Source: Streptomyces flaveolus (GTDB lineage: Bacteria > Actinomycetota > Actinomycetes > Streptomycetales > Streptomycetaceae). From it: a stretch of 64,000 nt of DNA. The DNA is taken from NCBI RefSeq assembly GCF_000716535.1, contig NZ_JNWV01000025.1, forward strand, positions 62,001 to 126,000. Reading direction: 5' to 3'. A program made the translations under genes and the position numbers. Under the pieces are notes generated by a model. That model was given only the letters and a program-made list of their open reading frames with translations, did no database searches and had not been told where the DNA came from. Every line of letters starts with the position of its first letter. The first letter of the stretch is position 1. Shown here piece by piece: positions 44,716 through 53,699 of the stretch.

Positions 44716-45642
44716 TCAGGCCGCGCCGTGGGGAAGGCTGGTGGGAAGGCCGATGGAGCGCCGTTCCTCCACGACGTGGTACCCGGCGCTCGTGTACAGG
44801 TTCATGGCCACCTCGTTGCCGCCCCACACGGTGAACATCAGCATCGAGTCACCGGCCGCGAGCGCGACCTGTTCGCCGGCCGCCATCGCGGCCCGCCCGT
44901 ACCCCTTGCCGCGGTGCCGCTCCTGGACGTGCAGCGAGTAGCCGTACGTCACCCCCGGCAGATGCCCGTGCTTCAGCCAGCCGGTGCCGATCGGCTCGCC
45001 CGCCGCTTCGAGCACCAGGACGCTGTTGTCGGGCGTCTCCAGGCCCTGGGGAAGCAGTTCCTCGAAATCCCTGTCGGCCTTGCGTCCGGCCTCCTCCGGG
45101 CCCATGGCTCCGGCCCGGAGGATGTCGGCGGCGTACGCGGCCGTCTCCGAGGCACGCCACTCGGGGTATTCGTCCGGGGTCATGGGCCGCGCGATGACGC
45201 CGTCGAGCGGTCCGGTCGTCGAGCCGATGCGCCGCGCCCTGAGCTGGCCACGGACGCCGTAACCGGCGAACAGGTCACCGGCGGGCTCGGTGAGCCGTAT
45301 GCCCAGCCGGCGCGCGCCGCGCTGTGTGCACCATGCCTCGGCCCAGTCCCGGGCGGCCCGCTCATACCCGCGGCCGAGGTGGGGCGTGTCGACGCGGAGG
45401 TCGCGGATGCCGCCCGCGAGGACGCCGTTGTCGTCGGTCACGTCCACGGCGATGTGTCCCACCCGGTTCCCGGCGTCCGTGATCTCGGCGACGGTCCACT
45501 CGCCGATGCGGGCGCGGATGTCCTCCACCAAGCGCTCGGCCGCGGCCACGCTGAACCCGGCCGCCGTGTAGGGGGCGTGCAGCCGCTGCTCGAAGTCCTT
45601 CTGCCAGGCGCTGTGGTCCTCAAGGATGCTGAAGTTCGTCAC
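44716..45642 (-). CDS. Tandem GNAT N-acetyltransferase
   Basis: A 308-aa protein with two GNAT folds, probably one degenerate. The first (about 1-140) has LRVDTPHLGRGYERAARDWA in place of the acetyl-CoA loop. The second (about 150-300) has the canonical LHVQERHRGKGYGRAAMAAG and NEVAMNLYTSAGYHVVEER. The catalytic half is therefore the second. Substrate unknown; double-GNAT proteins include aminoglycoside- and mycothiol-type acetyltransferases. GTG 45642 has AGGGTG upstream. It lies upstream of GH27 in the same direction but separated by about 200 bases containing the operator, so it is unlikely to belong to the sugar regulon. Confidence 0.88.
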   Translation of the reverse strand: MTNFSILEDHSAWQKDFEQRLHAPYTAAGFSVAAAERLVEDIRARIGEWTVAEITDAGNRVGHIAVDVTDDNGVLAGGIRDLRVDTPHLGRGYERAARDWAEAWCTQRGARRLGIRLTEPAGDLFAGYGVRGQLRARRIGSTTGPLDGVIARPMTPDEYPEWRASETAAYAADILRAGAMGPEEAGRKADRDFEELLPQGLETPDNSVLVLEAAGEPIGTGWLKHGHLPGVTYGYSLHVQERHRGKGYGRAAMAAGEQVALAAGDSMLMFTVWGGNEVAMNLYTSAGYHVVEERRSIGLPTSLPHGAA

Positions 45643-45719
45643 TTGATCACCCTAGGGGCGCTCCGCGACCGCACTGGTTCCGAGCCGCATGGCCGACTGC
45701 GAGCAGGAGCACGCCGAGG

Positions 45720-47783
45720 TCACCTGAGCGTGATCGTCACCCTCGCGCAGGACTCCCCCGGCCCCGGCGGTCTGACCCACGGCTGTGTCGGCACCATCGG
45801 CAATCTGCCGTGGTCCAGGGCGAATCGGGGCAGTGAGACGCCGAAGGCCGCCGATATCGCGTCCAGGGCGCGGGCCTCGTCCGAGCGGTCGGTGGCGGGT
45901 CCGGCGGGATCCGGGAACAGCGGGTCCGGGTGGAGAGCGGCCGGGAGCGGGCCCGCCTCGTGGCGCTCGGCGCCCTGGACCGTGAAGGCGTACCGCTGCT
46001 CGCCGTCCTCCGCGCAGGCGAAGTGGAACAGATCAGGCCCACACCAGACCGTGAGGGCGCGGGTGCCGTACGACAGTCCGGTGCCGGGATCGGTCAGTCG
46101 GGCCGTGTCGAAACGCAACCCGTCGGCCGACTCGAAGGCGAAGCTCCAGCCGTCACGGGTGCCGACCCGGGCCATGGGTCCACGGCGCTCCCGCTGCCAG
46201 GACAACTCCAGCTCCCACAGGTCGCTCTCGCCCGCCACCGGCTCCAACGGGCCCGTGCCGAAGCGCTCCGCCAGCTCCTCGGGGCCTATGCCTTCGACGA
46301 GGAGGAACCGGTAGGCCTCCCGGCGCCGCGCATACCTGGGGTGCCCGGTCGCCAGCCACCCGAGACCGTCGCGCACGGCCTCCCCCTCGCCGGCAGGCCT
46401 GGCGGCCCACTGAGCGCCGGCGGCGGGTACGGGCACCGCCTGGGCCTCAGTGGCGGCGGACACGGTGCTCACCTCCGCCTCGGCGGCAGGCGCGAGTCCT
46501 GGCTCCGCCTCAGCCGTCGGCACGGGCCCTCGCTCCCCCTCACCCGTCGACACAGACCCTCGCTCCCCCTCGGCGACCGTGGCCGGGGTCGCTTCGGCGT
46601 GGCCGGCCCGGGGTGTGGTCAGCAGCCGGCGGCCCCTCTCCGGGGTGATGACGGGGCCCAGCAGCGGGTCGCCGAGCAGGCCGAACGGGGCCACATGGTC
46701 CTCCCGGTACGGCTCCCAGTGCGGGACGGCTGCCGCGAGCACCCGCCAGGCGGCGTCCGTGTCACCCCAGCGCGCCATGTCCCTGGCCTGCTTGACCGCC
46801 CGTCCGAAGGGGCCCGGCGCGGTGTACTCGTAGGTGCGCTGCCGGATCTGCTCCAGGACGACCCCGGCCCGCTCCCGGTCCGTCGCGTAGTCGTCGGTCA
46901 CCGGGCCCAGCACGAAGGTGTCGTCCGTGCGGCGTTCGCGCAGGTGGTCGCGCACCTTCAGGGGCAGCACCTCGTACGCGTAGAGGGGATCGTCCATGCG
47001 CGGGTCGACCGGGACCCAGCCGTGGCCGTCGAGCAGTGCCCTGAGCTGTGCCGACAGCAGGCCGGCCCGCGGTCTGCCGAACCGCACCGCTTCGTCGAGG
47101 ACGGCGAGCGCCTCGTCCAACTCCCCCTTCAGACACGCCAGTCGTGCCTGCTCCACCTTGGCGTCGAGGTCCCGCGTCACCCTGTTCCGGAAGCGGGGAT
47201 CGGAGCCGCCCAGGCTGTAGAACTGCAGGTACATGTCCTCCATGAACGCGCGGAACGACTCGTACCGGTGGGGGGACTCTCCGCTCCACCCGTGGTACAC
47301 GTACACCGCCCACTCGCCGTCCGCGCCCACGTCGCCGGGGTCGATCAGCACGTCCGTCATGTCCGACGCGAGCGACAGCTGAAGCGCCCTGCCCCACATG
47401 CCGGCCAGGAGGACCTCGTCATCGGCCGGGTCGTCGCCCAGGTACTCCTCGTACATCGGCTGGAGGTCGTACGGATCCCCGTACGGACCGATGTCCTCCG
47501 CCCCAGCCAGCAGGTAGACGAAACCGCCCGCGTGGCGCCAGCCGTCCGTGGTCCCGAGGAAGGAGCGCAGCGACGGCGGCAGCGGCACCTGGATCCCGAG
47601 TCCCCTGATCCGGTCCTCCAGAGCTGTAGTCCGTGCCGGATCAGCCGGGGCGAATCCCAGCCAGCGCTTCCGCACCACGTCCTCGTCCAGTTCCCGGAAC
47701 TCTTCCGGCTCCCGGGCGGCCAGCGCTTCCAGCCATTCCTCGCTCCACCGCTTGAGCAGCGGCCCCCACTCGACGTTCCCCAT
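45720..47783 (-). CDS. Large SMI1/KNR4 (SUKH) family protein
   Basis: A protein of about 687 aa. The N-terminal 170 residues look like a SMI1/KNR4 (SUKH) domain: LEDRIRGLGIQVPLPPSLRS, LGTTDGWRHAGGFVYLLAGA, then acidic segments. A helical, TPR-like middle (KVEQARLACLKGELDEALAV) follows, then a low-complexity Glu/Ala/Val linker with repeats such as EGERGxVxT (about 405-465) and an unrecognised C-terminal domain. SUKH proteins are often immunity proteins for polymorphic toxins, but no toxin gene is adjacent. The start is uncertain among ATG 47783, ATG 47795 and upstream GTG codons. Confidence 0.78.
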   Translation of the reverse strand: MGNVEWGPLLKRWSEEWLEALAAREPEEFRELDEDVVRKRWLGFAPADPARTTALEDRIRGLGIQVPLPPSLRSFLGTTDGWRHAGGFVYLLAGAEDIGPYGDPYDLQPMYEEYLGDDPADDEVLLAGMWGRALQLSLASDMTDVLIDPGDVGADGEWAVYVYHGWSGESPHRYESFRAFMEDMYLQFYSLGGSDPRFRNRVTRDLDAKVEQARLACLKGELDEALAVLDEAVRFGRPRAGLLSAQLRALLDGHGWVPVDPRMDDPLYAYEVLPLKVRDHLRERRTDDTFVLGPVTDDYATDRERAGVVLEQIRQRTYEYTAPGPFGRAVKQARDMARWGDTDAAWRVLAAAVPHWEPYREDHVAPFGLLGDPLLGPVITPERGRRLLTTPRAGHAEATPATVAEGERGSVSTGEGERGPVPTAEAEPGLAPAAEAEVSTVSAATEAQAVPVPAAGAQWAARPAGEGEAVRDGLGWLATGHPRYARRREAYRFLLVEGIGPEELAERFGTGPLEPVAGESDLWELELSWQRERRGPMARVGTRDGWSFAFESADGLRFDTARLTDPGTGLSYGTRALTVWCGPDLFHFACAEDGEQRYAFTVQGAERHEAGPLPAALHPDPLFPDPAGPATDRSDEARALDAISAAFGVSLPRFALDHGRLPMVPTQPWVRPPGPGESCARVTITLR

Positions 47784-47870
47784 GCACGCCAGCATGGCAC
47801 CCACCACTGACAATGGATCACGTCAGCCCTGGGGGTGGGCGGAGGGACCGGGCCGGGGAGACTGGGTGTC

Positions 47871-48620
47871 ATGACGGACAGGCACGGCGCCCCCGTGGGC
47901 GGCTCCGGCAGCGGACCGCTGCCGACGCGCGCCCTGGCACGGGAGTCCACGCGTGCCCTGCGGCTCGTGGCTGCCGGGCAGTGGCGTCCCACCCCCGCGG
48001 ACGCCGAGGCGGCGGTGGCCGTCCTGGGCCGTCTCACCGCTCCCCTGCCGGTCCGGCGGGCCGCGGCGGCGCGGACGCGGGCCACGGACCGGGACCGTCG
48101 GCTCCAGCGCGTCCTGCGTACCGTCCTGCACCGCCTCGACGCGGGCGCCGTCAGCCCGTCGGCCGCCGCTCTGCTGGCCGCCGTCGCGCGGGCTCTGCTG
48201 CCCTGGCACGGCGTCCCGAATCCGCCGGCCGCGGCGGCGGCCCCGGGGTACGGGGCCGGGCCGGGAGCATCGGTCGGCGTGGCGAGCACGCCGACCGGGG
48301 CAGGTGAGGCTCTGCTCCCCGGTCTGATCGCGGTGTTCAGTGCCCTGGCCGCGCCGAGCCCGCCGGGAGTCGTCCCGCTCACGCCGCCGGCCGAGCCGTG
48401 GCAGGTCCGGTACGAGGGCCGGTTCCGGCGCCACGGCCACCCCGCGCCCGGCGTGTGGACGGCTCGGACAGTCCGCTGCCCGGGATGCGAGGGCACGACC
48501 GGACCGTGGACGGTGACCTGCGACTGGGTTCGGATCGCGCTGGGTTGTCCGTGCGGGGTCGTCACCCGTGACCACGGGGCGGCCTTCTCCGAGGTCTGGC
48601 TGTTGCTGCCGGACGTGTGA
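47871..48620 (+). CDS. Hypothetical protein with C-terminal zinc-ribbon-like cysteines
   Basis: A 249-aa protein of unknown function. An Arg/Ala-rich helical N-terminal half (RALARESTRALRLVAAGQWR) is followed by an Ala/Gly/Pro linker. The C-terminal 55 residues carry VRCPGCEGTTGPWTVTC and GCPCGVV, which may form a zinc ribbon. ATG 47871 has GGGGAG 10 bases upstream. It is divergent from the SUKH protein with 87 bases between starts, so the two may share a promoter region. I do not recognise a family. Confidence 0.7.
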   Translation: MTDRHGAPVGGSGSGPLPTRALARESTRALRLVAAGQWRPTPADAEAAVAVLGRLTAPLPVRRAAAARTRATDRDRRLQRVLRTVLHRLDAGAVSPSAAALLAAVARALLPWHGVPNPPAAAAAPGYGAGPGASVGVASTPTGAGEALLPGLIAVFSALAAPSPPGVVPLTPPAEPWQVRYEGRFRRHGHPAPGVWTARTVRCPGCEGTTGPWTVTCDWVRIALGCPCGVVTRDHGAAFSEVWLLLPDV

Positions 48621-48794
48621 CCGGTGCCGTCGAAGGCGTGGGACCGACGACTGCGGGTCCCGGCCCGCACCCGGCCGGTCCGCGCTCACACCTGTCGCCG
48701 GCAGGGTGAGCCAACCGACGAACGTGAGGGTCGTGCTCCGCGGTGGCGCCGCGCTCGCCGGCCGAGCGCCGGGCAGCGGCCGGGGGGAGGCGCT

Positions 48795-49784
48795 TCACGT
48801 CAGCGCGTCGGCGGCCCACTTGGCGGGCGTGGCGAGACCTCCCCGGGCGCCGGGCGGGGCCGTGCGCCTCAGCCACTCCCGGTAGGCCGGCGCCTCCCGG
48901 GCCACGGCCCAGTAGGCCTCCTCCAACTCCGGGTAGGCCTCCTCCACTTCGGCCTCGGTGCGGGCCGCCAGCATCAGGCGTACCCCTATCGGGTCGCCCT
49001 TCAGCGGGCGGATCGCGAGGTCGGGACGGGGATGGGCGGTCGGCTGGCTGACCGTGACGACCTCGCCGGTGGCGGCCAGTGAGTACGCGGTGAGGTAGTC
49101 GCCGTGCAGCATCTCGGAGTTCAGGCCGGCGGCACGCAGGACCCGGCTCAGGCCGTCCCACTCGCCGTCGACCGTGGAGTCCACCATCCAGCGGTCGCCG
49201 GCCAGGTCGGCGAGGCTCACCTCCGGCTGCGACGCGGCCGGATGGTCCGCGGCGAGCGTGACGAACTGCGGTTCGCGCTCGACGAGCACCCGCAGGCACA
49301 GGCCGGGCGGGATGCGCAGCGGGCTGCCCTCGACCTCGTGCACGAACGCCATGTCGAGCCGGCCGGCGGCGACCATGGCCAGCAGGGCGTTGGCGGACAC
49401 GTTCATCTGGAGCGTCGGGCCGGATCCGGGCCCTCGTGCCCTCAGCAGGCGTAACCAGCCCGGGATGGCCCGGCTCGCGGTGGCGCCGACGCGCAACTGA
49501 AAGCCGCCGGCGGCGCGGGCGGCCGCCGCCCGGGTCTCGGTGACGATCGCCGCGAACTCCGCGACCAGTGGCCTGGCCCGGCTCAGCACGGCGAGCCCCA
49601 GTGGGGTGGGACGGCAGCCGGTCCGGGTGCGGACGAAGAGCTGAGCACCGAGGGCGCGCTCGATCCGCCGCAGTTGCGTGCTCAACGAGGGCTGCGCCAG
49701 ACCCAGTTGCCGTGCGGCTTTGTGCAGACTGCCGGTGTCGGCGATGGCGCACAGGACGCGCAGGTGCCTCACCTCCAGCTCCAT
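48795..49784 (-). CDS. snpR: LysR family regulator, probable activator of snapalysin (SnpR-like)
   Basis: A 329-aa LysR regulator. The helix-turn-helix reads LRVLCAIADTGSLHKAARQL (about 7) and AQPSLSTQLRRIERALGAQL. The effector domain follows with VGATASRAIPGWLRLLRARG. It is divergent from the snapalysin gene with a 181-base interval, the arrangement of snpR/snpA in Streptomyces, where SnpR activates snpA. No purine ribosome site precedes ATG 49784, but TACGCT sits exactly 6 bases before it, the position of a -10 box in leaderless Streptomyces transcripts, so the mRNA may be leaderless. A longer GTG-type start at 49835 is less likely. Confidence 0.9.
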   Translation of the reverse strand: MELEVRHLRVLCAIADTGSLHKAARQLGLAQPSLSTQLRRIERALGAQLFVRTRTGCRPTPLGLAVLSRARPLVAEFAAIVTETRAAAARAAGGFQLRVGATASRAIPGWLRLLRARGPGSGPTLQMNVSANALLAMVAAGRLDMAFVHEVEGSPLRIPPGLCLRVLVEREPQFVTLAADHPAASQPEVSLADLAGDRWMVDSTVDGEWDGLSRVLRAAGLNSEMLHGDYLTAYSLAATGEVVTVSQPTAHPRPDLAIRPLKGDPIGVRLMLAARTEAEVEEAYPELEEAYWAVAREAPAYREWLRRTAPPGARGGLATPAKWAADALT

Positions 49785-49858
49785 GGGGGGAGCGTAGGGC
49801 GGCGCACCGCACCGCACCAGATGTTCAAGTCCCAACGAACAGGGACGAGTCGGCCCGC

Positions 49859-49875
49859 GATAGCCCAGGGCTATC
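49859..49875. promoter_or_regulatory. Palindromic LysR box between snpR and snpA
   Basis: A perfect 8+1+8 palindrome, GATAGCCC-A-GGGCTATC, containing the T-N11-A signature of LysR operators. It lies 75 bases from the snpR start and 91 bases before the snpA start, as expected for autoregulation plus activation of the protease gene. Confidence 0.75.
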
Positions 49876-49965
49876 CCCGATTGCCATCATCCCGCGTCCC
49901 GTTGGCCTGCCCGAGACTCACAGGCAACCGATCGTTCCACCCCACAGGACGAGAAGGAGCCCCCC

Positions 49966-50655
49966 ATGGCGTCGTTCCGCAGCAGCAACGGGTCGAAGCA
50001 CACCAGAAGACTTCTGACCCTGGCCCTCGGTCTCGGTCTGGCCTCCGCCGCACTGGGCACCGCGAGCCCGGCGAGCGCCCGGAACACCACCGAGGCACCG
50101 GCCCACTCCGCCACCGCGGGGTACGTGGGCGCGGCCGACAGCGCCGGCAGCAAGGCGTTCTTCGACGCGGTGCTCAAGTCGGTCGCCGAGCGGCAGGCCG
50201 ACCAGCCCTCGCTGAAGGTGGTGACCGTCTACTACAACGCCTCCCAGGCCCCGAGCTTCCGCTCCCAGATATCGAGCGCCGCCTCGATCTGGAACAGCTC
50301 GGTGTCGAACGTCAAGCTTCAGGCGACCTCCGGCAGCGGCGACTTCACCTACTACGAGGGCAACGACCCGCGCGGGTCCTACGCTTCCACCAACGGTCAC
50401 GGCCGCGGCTACATCTTCCTGGACTACGCGCAGAACCAGCAGTACGACTCCATCCGCGTCACCGCCCACGAGACCGGCCACGTGCTGGGCCTGCCCGACC
50501 ACTACAGCGGTCCGTGCAGCGAACTGATGTCGGGCGGCGGCCCCGGCCCGTCCTGCACCAACCGGTACCCGAACGCCACCGAGCGCTCCCGGGTCAACCA
50601 GCTGTGGGCCAACGGCCTGGCCAAGGCCCTGGCGAAGGTGAACCGGGCCGGCTGA
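49966..50655 (+). CDS. snpA: Snapalysin, small neutral zinc metalloprotease (M7)
   Basis: A 229-aa secreted metalloprotease. The signal peptide [18 protein letters not shown] ends near ASARN at about residue 38. A short propeptide and a mature domain of about 140 aa follow. The zinc site [13 protein letters not shown] (H168, E169, H172, D178) is the HExxHxxGxxD of family M7, where aspartate is the third ligand. Two cysteines ([16 protein letters not shown]) form the likely disulfide. ATG 49966 has GAAGGAG upstream. It degrades milk casein and other proteins outside the cell. It is controlled by the divergent LysR gene. Confidence 0.96.
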   Translation: MASFRSSNGSKHTRRLLTLALGLGLASAALGTASPASARNTTEAPAHSATAGYVGAADSAGSKAFFDAVLKSVAERQADQPSLKVVTVYYNASQAPSFRSQISSAASIWNSSVSNVKLQATSGSGDFTYYEGNDPRGSYASTNGHGRGYIFLDYAQNQQYDSIRVTAHETGHVLGLPDHYSGPCSELMSGGGPGPSCTNRYPNATERSRVNQLWANGLAKALAKVNRAG

Positions 50656-50683
50656 TCCCCCACGTCCCGGCCGTTTCACCCGG

Positions 50684-50717
50684 TGCGGACCGCGGCTCGA
50701 CAGTGCCGCGGTCCGTA
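50684..50717. terminator. Bidirectional hairpin between snpA and the ABC transporter
   Basis: An 11-bp perfect stem CGGACCGCGGC / GCCGCGGTCCG (extendable by a G-U and a T-A pair) with an 8-base loop. It lies between the convergent snpA and binding-protein genes and could end both transcripts. Confidence 0.75.
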
Positions 50718-50752
50718 CCGCCGTCGTACGGGCCGGTACCCCGCTCCGACGG

Positions 50753-51751
50753 TCACCCCTCCCCCGTCACCGTCCGCAGATAAGCACCGAGCCGGGCGAT
50801 CGCCGACGGGTTGCGGGGGCTCTCCACCAAGTCGGCGTAGTCCAGGGCGACGATCCGCCGGTGCCTGATGGCGGAGACGTCGCGCAGCGGGGCGTAGGAG
50901 AGCAGGAACTTCTTCTTCCGCTCCGCGCTCACATCACCGTAGTCGCAGATGACGATGACGTCCGGGTCGCGCTCGACGACGCTCTCCCAGCCGACCGTGG
51001 TCCAGGAGTCCGCCACGTCGTGCAGGACGTTGACCCCGCCGGCCTCGGTGATGATCTGCTCGGGGGCGGCGTAGCGGCCGGAGGTGAAGGGTGTGTCCTG
51101 GCCGCTGTCGTAGAGGAAGACCGAGGGGCGGTCGGCGCCCTCGGGGGCCTTCGCCCGCACGTCGGCGATCTGTTTCCGGAAGCCGTCGATCAGCGCGTCG
51201 GCCCGTTTCTCGACGCCGAACAGCCTGCCCAGGTTGGTGAGGTCGGTGTAGAGGGCGTCCAAGGGCGGCATGATGCCCCGCGAGGTCTTCGTACGGCCGT
51301 TGCGGCAGGACTCGGTGAGGACGTACGAGGGGATCCCGAGCTTCCGCAGGGCGTCGGGGGTGAAGCCGCCGTCCTCGCGGAAGCCGTAGTTCCAGCCGGC
51401 GACGACGAGGTCGGCGCGGGCGTCGAGGACGTTCTCCTTCGTGAGCTGGTCCTTGGAGAGCCAGGGCACCTTGTCGTACCCGTCCTTCCACGGCACCCGG
51501 CTCAGGTCGCCCCTGTCGTCGGGCATGGCGAAGCCGGCCATGCGGTCCTCCAGGCCGAGCGCGAACATCAGCTCGGTGATGCCGACGTCGTTGGTGACGA
51601 CGCGCTCGGGGACCTTGTCATAGGTCACCTCGCGGCCGCAGTTGGTGAGGGTGACCGCCGGGGATCTCTCGTCCTCGGCGGACTCGACCGTGGCGCCGCA
51701 GCCTGTGGCGGTCACGGCGAGACAGAGGGCGGTGGCGAGCAGCTTGCGCAT
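50753..51751 (-). CDS. ABC transporter binding lipoprotein, BtuF/FecB type (cobalamin-linked)
   Basis: A 332-aa lipoprotein with signal LLATALCLAVTATG and lipobox cysteine at residue 18. The mature part is a class III binding protein with NCGREVTYDKVPERVVTNDV (about 36), DARADLVVAGWNYGFRED (about 112), DGFRKQIADVRAKAPE (about 190) and AEQIITEAGG-like sequence near 235. It delivers substrate to the FecCD-type permease. The riboswitch upstream of the operon points to cobalamin or a related corrinoid; siderophores and F420-0 are alternative substrates for look-alike systems. ATG 51751 lies 8 bases after the ATPase stop. Confidence 0.88.
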   Translation of the reverse strand: MRKLLATALCLAVTATGCGATVESAEDERSPAVTLTNCGREVTYDKVPERVVTNDVGITELMFALGLEDRMAGFAMPDDRGDLSRVPWKDGYDKVPWLSKDQLTKENVLDARADLVVAGWNYGFREDGGFTPDALRKLGIPSYVLTESCRNGRTKTSRGIMPPLDALYTDLTNLGRLFGVEKRADALIDGFRKQIADVRAKAPEGADRPSVFLYDSGQDTPFTSGRYAAPEQIITEAGGVNVLHDVADSWTTVGWESVVERDPDVIVICDYGDVSAERKKKFLLSYAPLRDVSAIRHRRIVALDYADLVESPRNPSAIARLGAYLRTVTGEG

Positions 51752-51759
51752 GGGGGTCC

Positions 51760-52527
51760 TCAGGTGGTGGGCGGAAGCAGGTCGAACAGGAGCTGGACGG
51801 CGCCGGTCCCGGGATGCCGTACCGGGTGCGCGCGGATGCCGAACACCTCGGCGAGCAGGGCGGGGCGCAGGACGTCGTGCGGTGGGCCGGCGGCGACGAT
51901 GCGGCCCTTGTCGATGACGTACAGGACGTCGCAGTGGGCGGCATCGAGGTTGAGGTCGTGCAGCGCGGCCAGCACGGTCAGGCCGCTGTCCCGGACCAGG
52001 GCGAGGACGTCCAACTGGTGGGCGATGTCCAGATGGTTGGTGGGTTCGTCGAGGATGAGCACCCGGGGCTGCTGGGCGAGTGCGCGGGCGATGAGGACCC
52101 GCTGTTTCTCGCCTCCGGACAGGCCGGGGAACCCCCGGTCGGCGAGGTGGGCGACGCCCGTGCGGTCCATGGCCCGCGCGCAGATCTCCCGGTCGGAAGC
52201 GGCCGTGCGGCCGCGGTGCGGCAACCGCCCCATGGCGACCACCTCGGCCACGGTGAAGTCGAACTCGGCCGACGACTCCTGAGGCAGCGCCGCGAGCGCG
52301 CGGGCGGCGGCCCGCGGGTCCATGGCGTGCAGGTCGTCGCCGTCCAGCCGCACCGCTCCGGCGGCCGGCCGCAGCGCCCGGTACACGGTGCGCAGCAGGG
52401 TCGACTTGCCGCTGCCGTTGGGGCCGACGAGTCCGACGAACGTCCCGCTGTCCGCGGCGAGCCGGACGCGGTCGACCAGCCGGGCTCCGGCGGCCTCGAT
52501 CGTCACCTGGTCGATGTCGAGTCGCAC
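51760..52527 (-). CDS. ABC transporter ATPase, FecE/BtuD type
   Basis: A 255-aa ATPase with Walker A GLVGPNGSGKSTLLRT (about 33), Q-loop ALPQESSAEFDFTVAEV, signature GLSGGEKQRVLIARALAQ (about 135), Walker B RVLILDEPTNHLD and switch histidine in AALHDLNLDAAHCD. It energises uptake by the adjacent permease. GTG 52527 begins 2 bases after the permease stop, so the genes are coupled. Confidence 0.93.
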   Translation of the reverse strand: MRLDIDQVTIEAAGARLVDRVRLAADSGTFVGLVGPNGSGKSTLLRTVYRALRPAAGAVRLDGDDLHAMDPRAAARALAALPQESSAEFDFTVAEVVAMGRLPHRGRTAASDREICARAMDRTGVAHLADRGFPGLSGGEKQRVLIARALAQQPRVLILDEPTNHLDIAHQLDVLALVRDSGLTVLAALHDLNLDAAHCDVLYVIDKGRIVAAGPPHDVLRPALLAEVFGIRAHPVRHPGTGAVQLLFDLLPPTT

Positions 52528-52529
52528 GC

Positions 52530-53585
52530 TCAGCGCCCCCCGAACGCGTAACCGCCCCGCCGCATCAGCAGCAGGAACGCGGGCACCCCGACGACCGCGG
52601 TGATGACACCGACCGGCAGTTCGGCCGGGGCGAGCAGCAGCCGGGACAGCACGTCCGCCCACACCAGCAGCACCGCTCCCGCGAGCGGGGCCACCGCCAG
52701 CACCCGGCGGTGGTCGGCACCGACCAGCATGCGCACGACGTGCGGCACCATCAGCCCGACGAAGCCGATGGCCCCGCTGACCGCGACGACGGTTCCCGTG
52801 ACGGCGGCGGTCACCAGGAACAACTCCCGCCGCAGCCGGGCTGGTGGGACGCCGAGGGCGGCCGAGGTCTCGTCCCCCATGGCGAGGGCGTTCAGCGCCT
52901 CCGCCCGCCACCGCAGCCACACCCATCCGGCGGCCACGGTCACCGCGGCGAGCGGTACCTGCGCCCAGGTGGCGCCGCCGAGGCTGCCCAGCAGCCACAT
53001 CATCGCCGACCGGGCCGCCTCGCCCCGGGCCGCGCCGAACACCATGACCGCGGTGGCGGCCTCGAAGCCGTACGCCAGCGCGGTGCCCGTCAGGATCAGC
53101 CGCAGCGGGGTCAGTCCGTGCGGCGAGCGGGCCACGGCGTACACGAGGGCCATGGCGGCGAGCGCCGAGGCGAACGCCGCCACCGACAGCGCCCACACCC
53201 CGAGCCCGGCGAGAGCGCCGAGCAGGATGACGGCGTTGGCGCCCACCGCCGCACCGGAGGAGATGCCGAGGACGAACGGGTCGGCCAGCGCGTTGCGGAC
53301 CATGGCCTGCACGGCCACGCCGACCGCCGCGAGCCCCGCCCCGACGACGGCGGCGAGCAGGACCCGGGGCAGCCGGATCTCCCAGACGATGGTGTAGGGG
53401 GCCGCGTCGCGCGCGTGCAGGGTGCCGCCGGTGAGCCCCGCCCACAGGAGGCGGAGCACGTCGGCCCAGCCGATTCCGGCGGCGCCGAGTCCGACACCGC
53501 ACATGAGGGAGAGCGCCAGCAGCGCTGCCAGCCCCAGGCCGAGCGGCAGCGCGGGTATCCGGCAGGGGGCCGTTCTTCGACGCAC
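52530..53585 (-). CDS. ABC transporter permease, FecCD/BtuC type
   Basis: A permease of about 351 aa with the roughly ten spans of the BtuC/FecCD family. Signature segments are WEIRLPRVLLAAVVGAGLAA (about 90), FVLGISSGAAVGANAVILLG (about 128), ISGAIGFVGLMVPH-like sequence (SGAIGFVGLMVPHVVRMLVG, about 262) and ELPVGVITAVVGVPAFLLLM near the end. GTG 53585 is chosen for the GAAGGA upstream and the family length; the open frame extends back through the riboswitch, which is untranslated. First gene of the transporter operon. Confidence 0.92.
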   Translation of the reverse strand: MRRRTAPCRIPALPLGLGLAALLALSLMCGVGLGAAGIGWADVLRLLWAGLTGGTLHARDAAPYTIVWEIRLPRVLLAAVVGAGLAAVGVAVQAMVRNALADPFVLGISSGAAVGANAVILLGALAGLGVWALSVAAFASALAAMALVYAVARSPHGLTPLRLILTGTALAYGFEAATAVMVFGAARGEAARSAMMWLLGSLGGATWAQVPLAAVTVAAGWVWLRWRAEALNALAMGDETSAALGVPPARLRRELFLVTAAVTGTVVAVSGAIGFVGLMVPHVVRMLVGADHRRVLAVAPLAGAVLLVWADVLSRLLLAPAELPVGVITAVVGVPAFLLLMRRGGYAFGGR

Positions 53586-53699
53586 GGTGGGGCCGTCCTT
53601 CGCACGGGCCGCCGCGAGACGTCGAACGGGGACGGCCCGTACGGCCGTGCCGGCCGCGCGGCCCCCTCTCGCAGTCCGCGGCGAGCAGTCAAACGGGTC

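Noticed and set aside
50753..53585. Siderophore transporter annotation for the FecCD-type operon
   Set aside because: The family alone allows it, but the cobalamin riboswitch in the leader favours corrinoid uptake.
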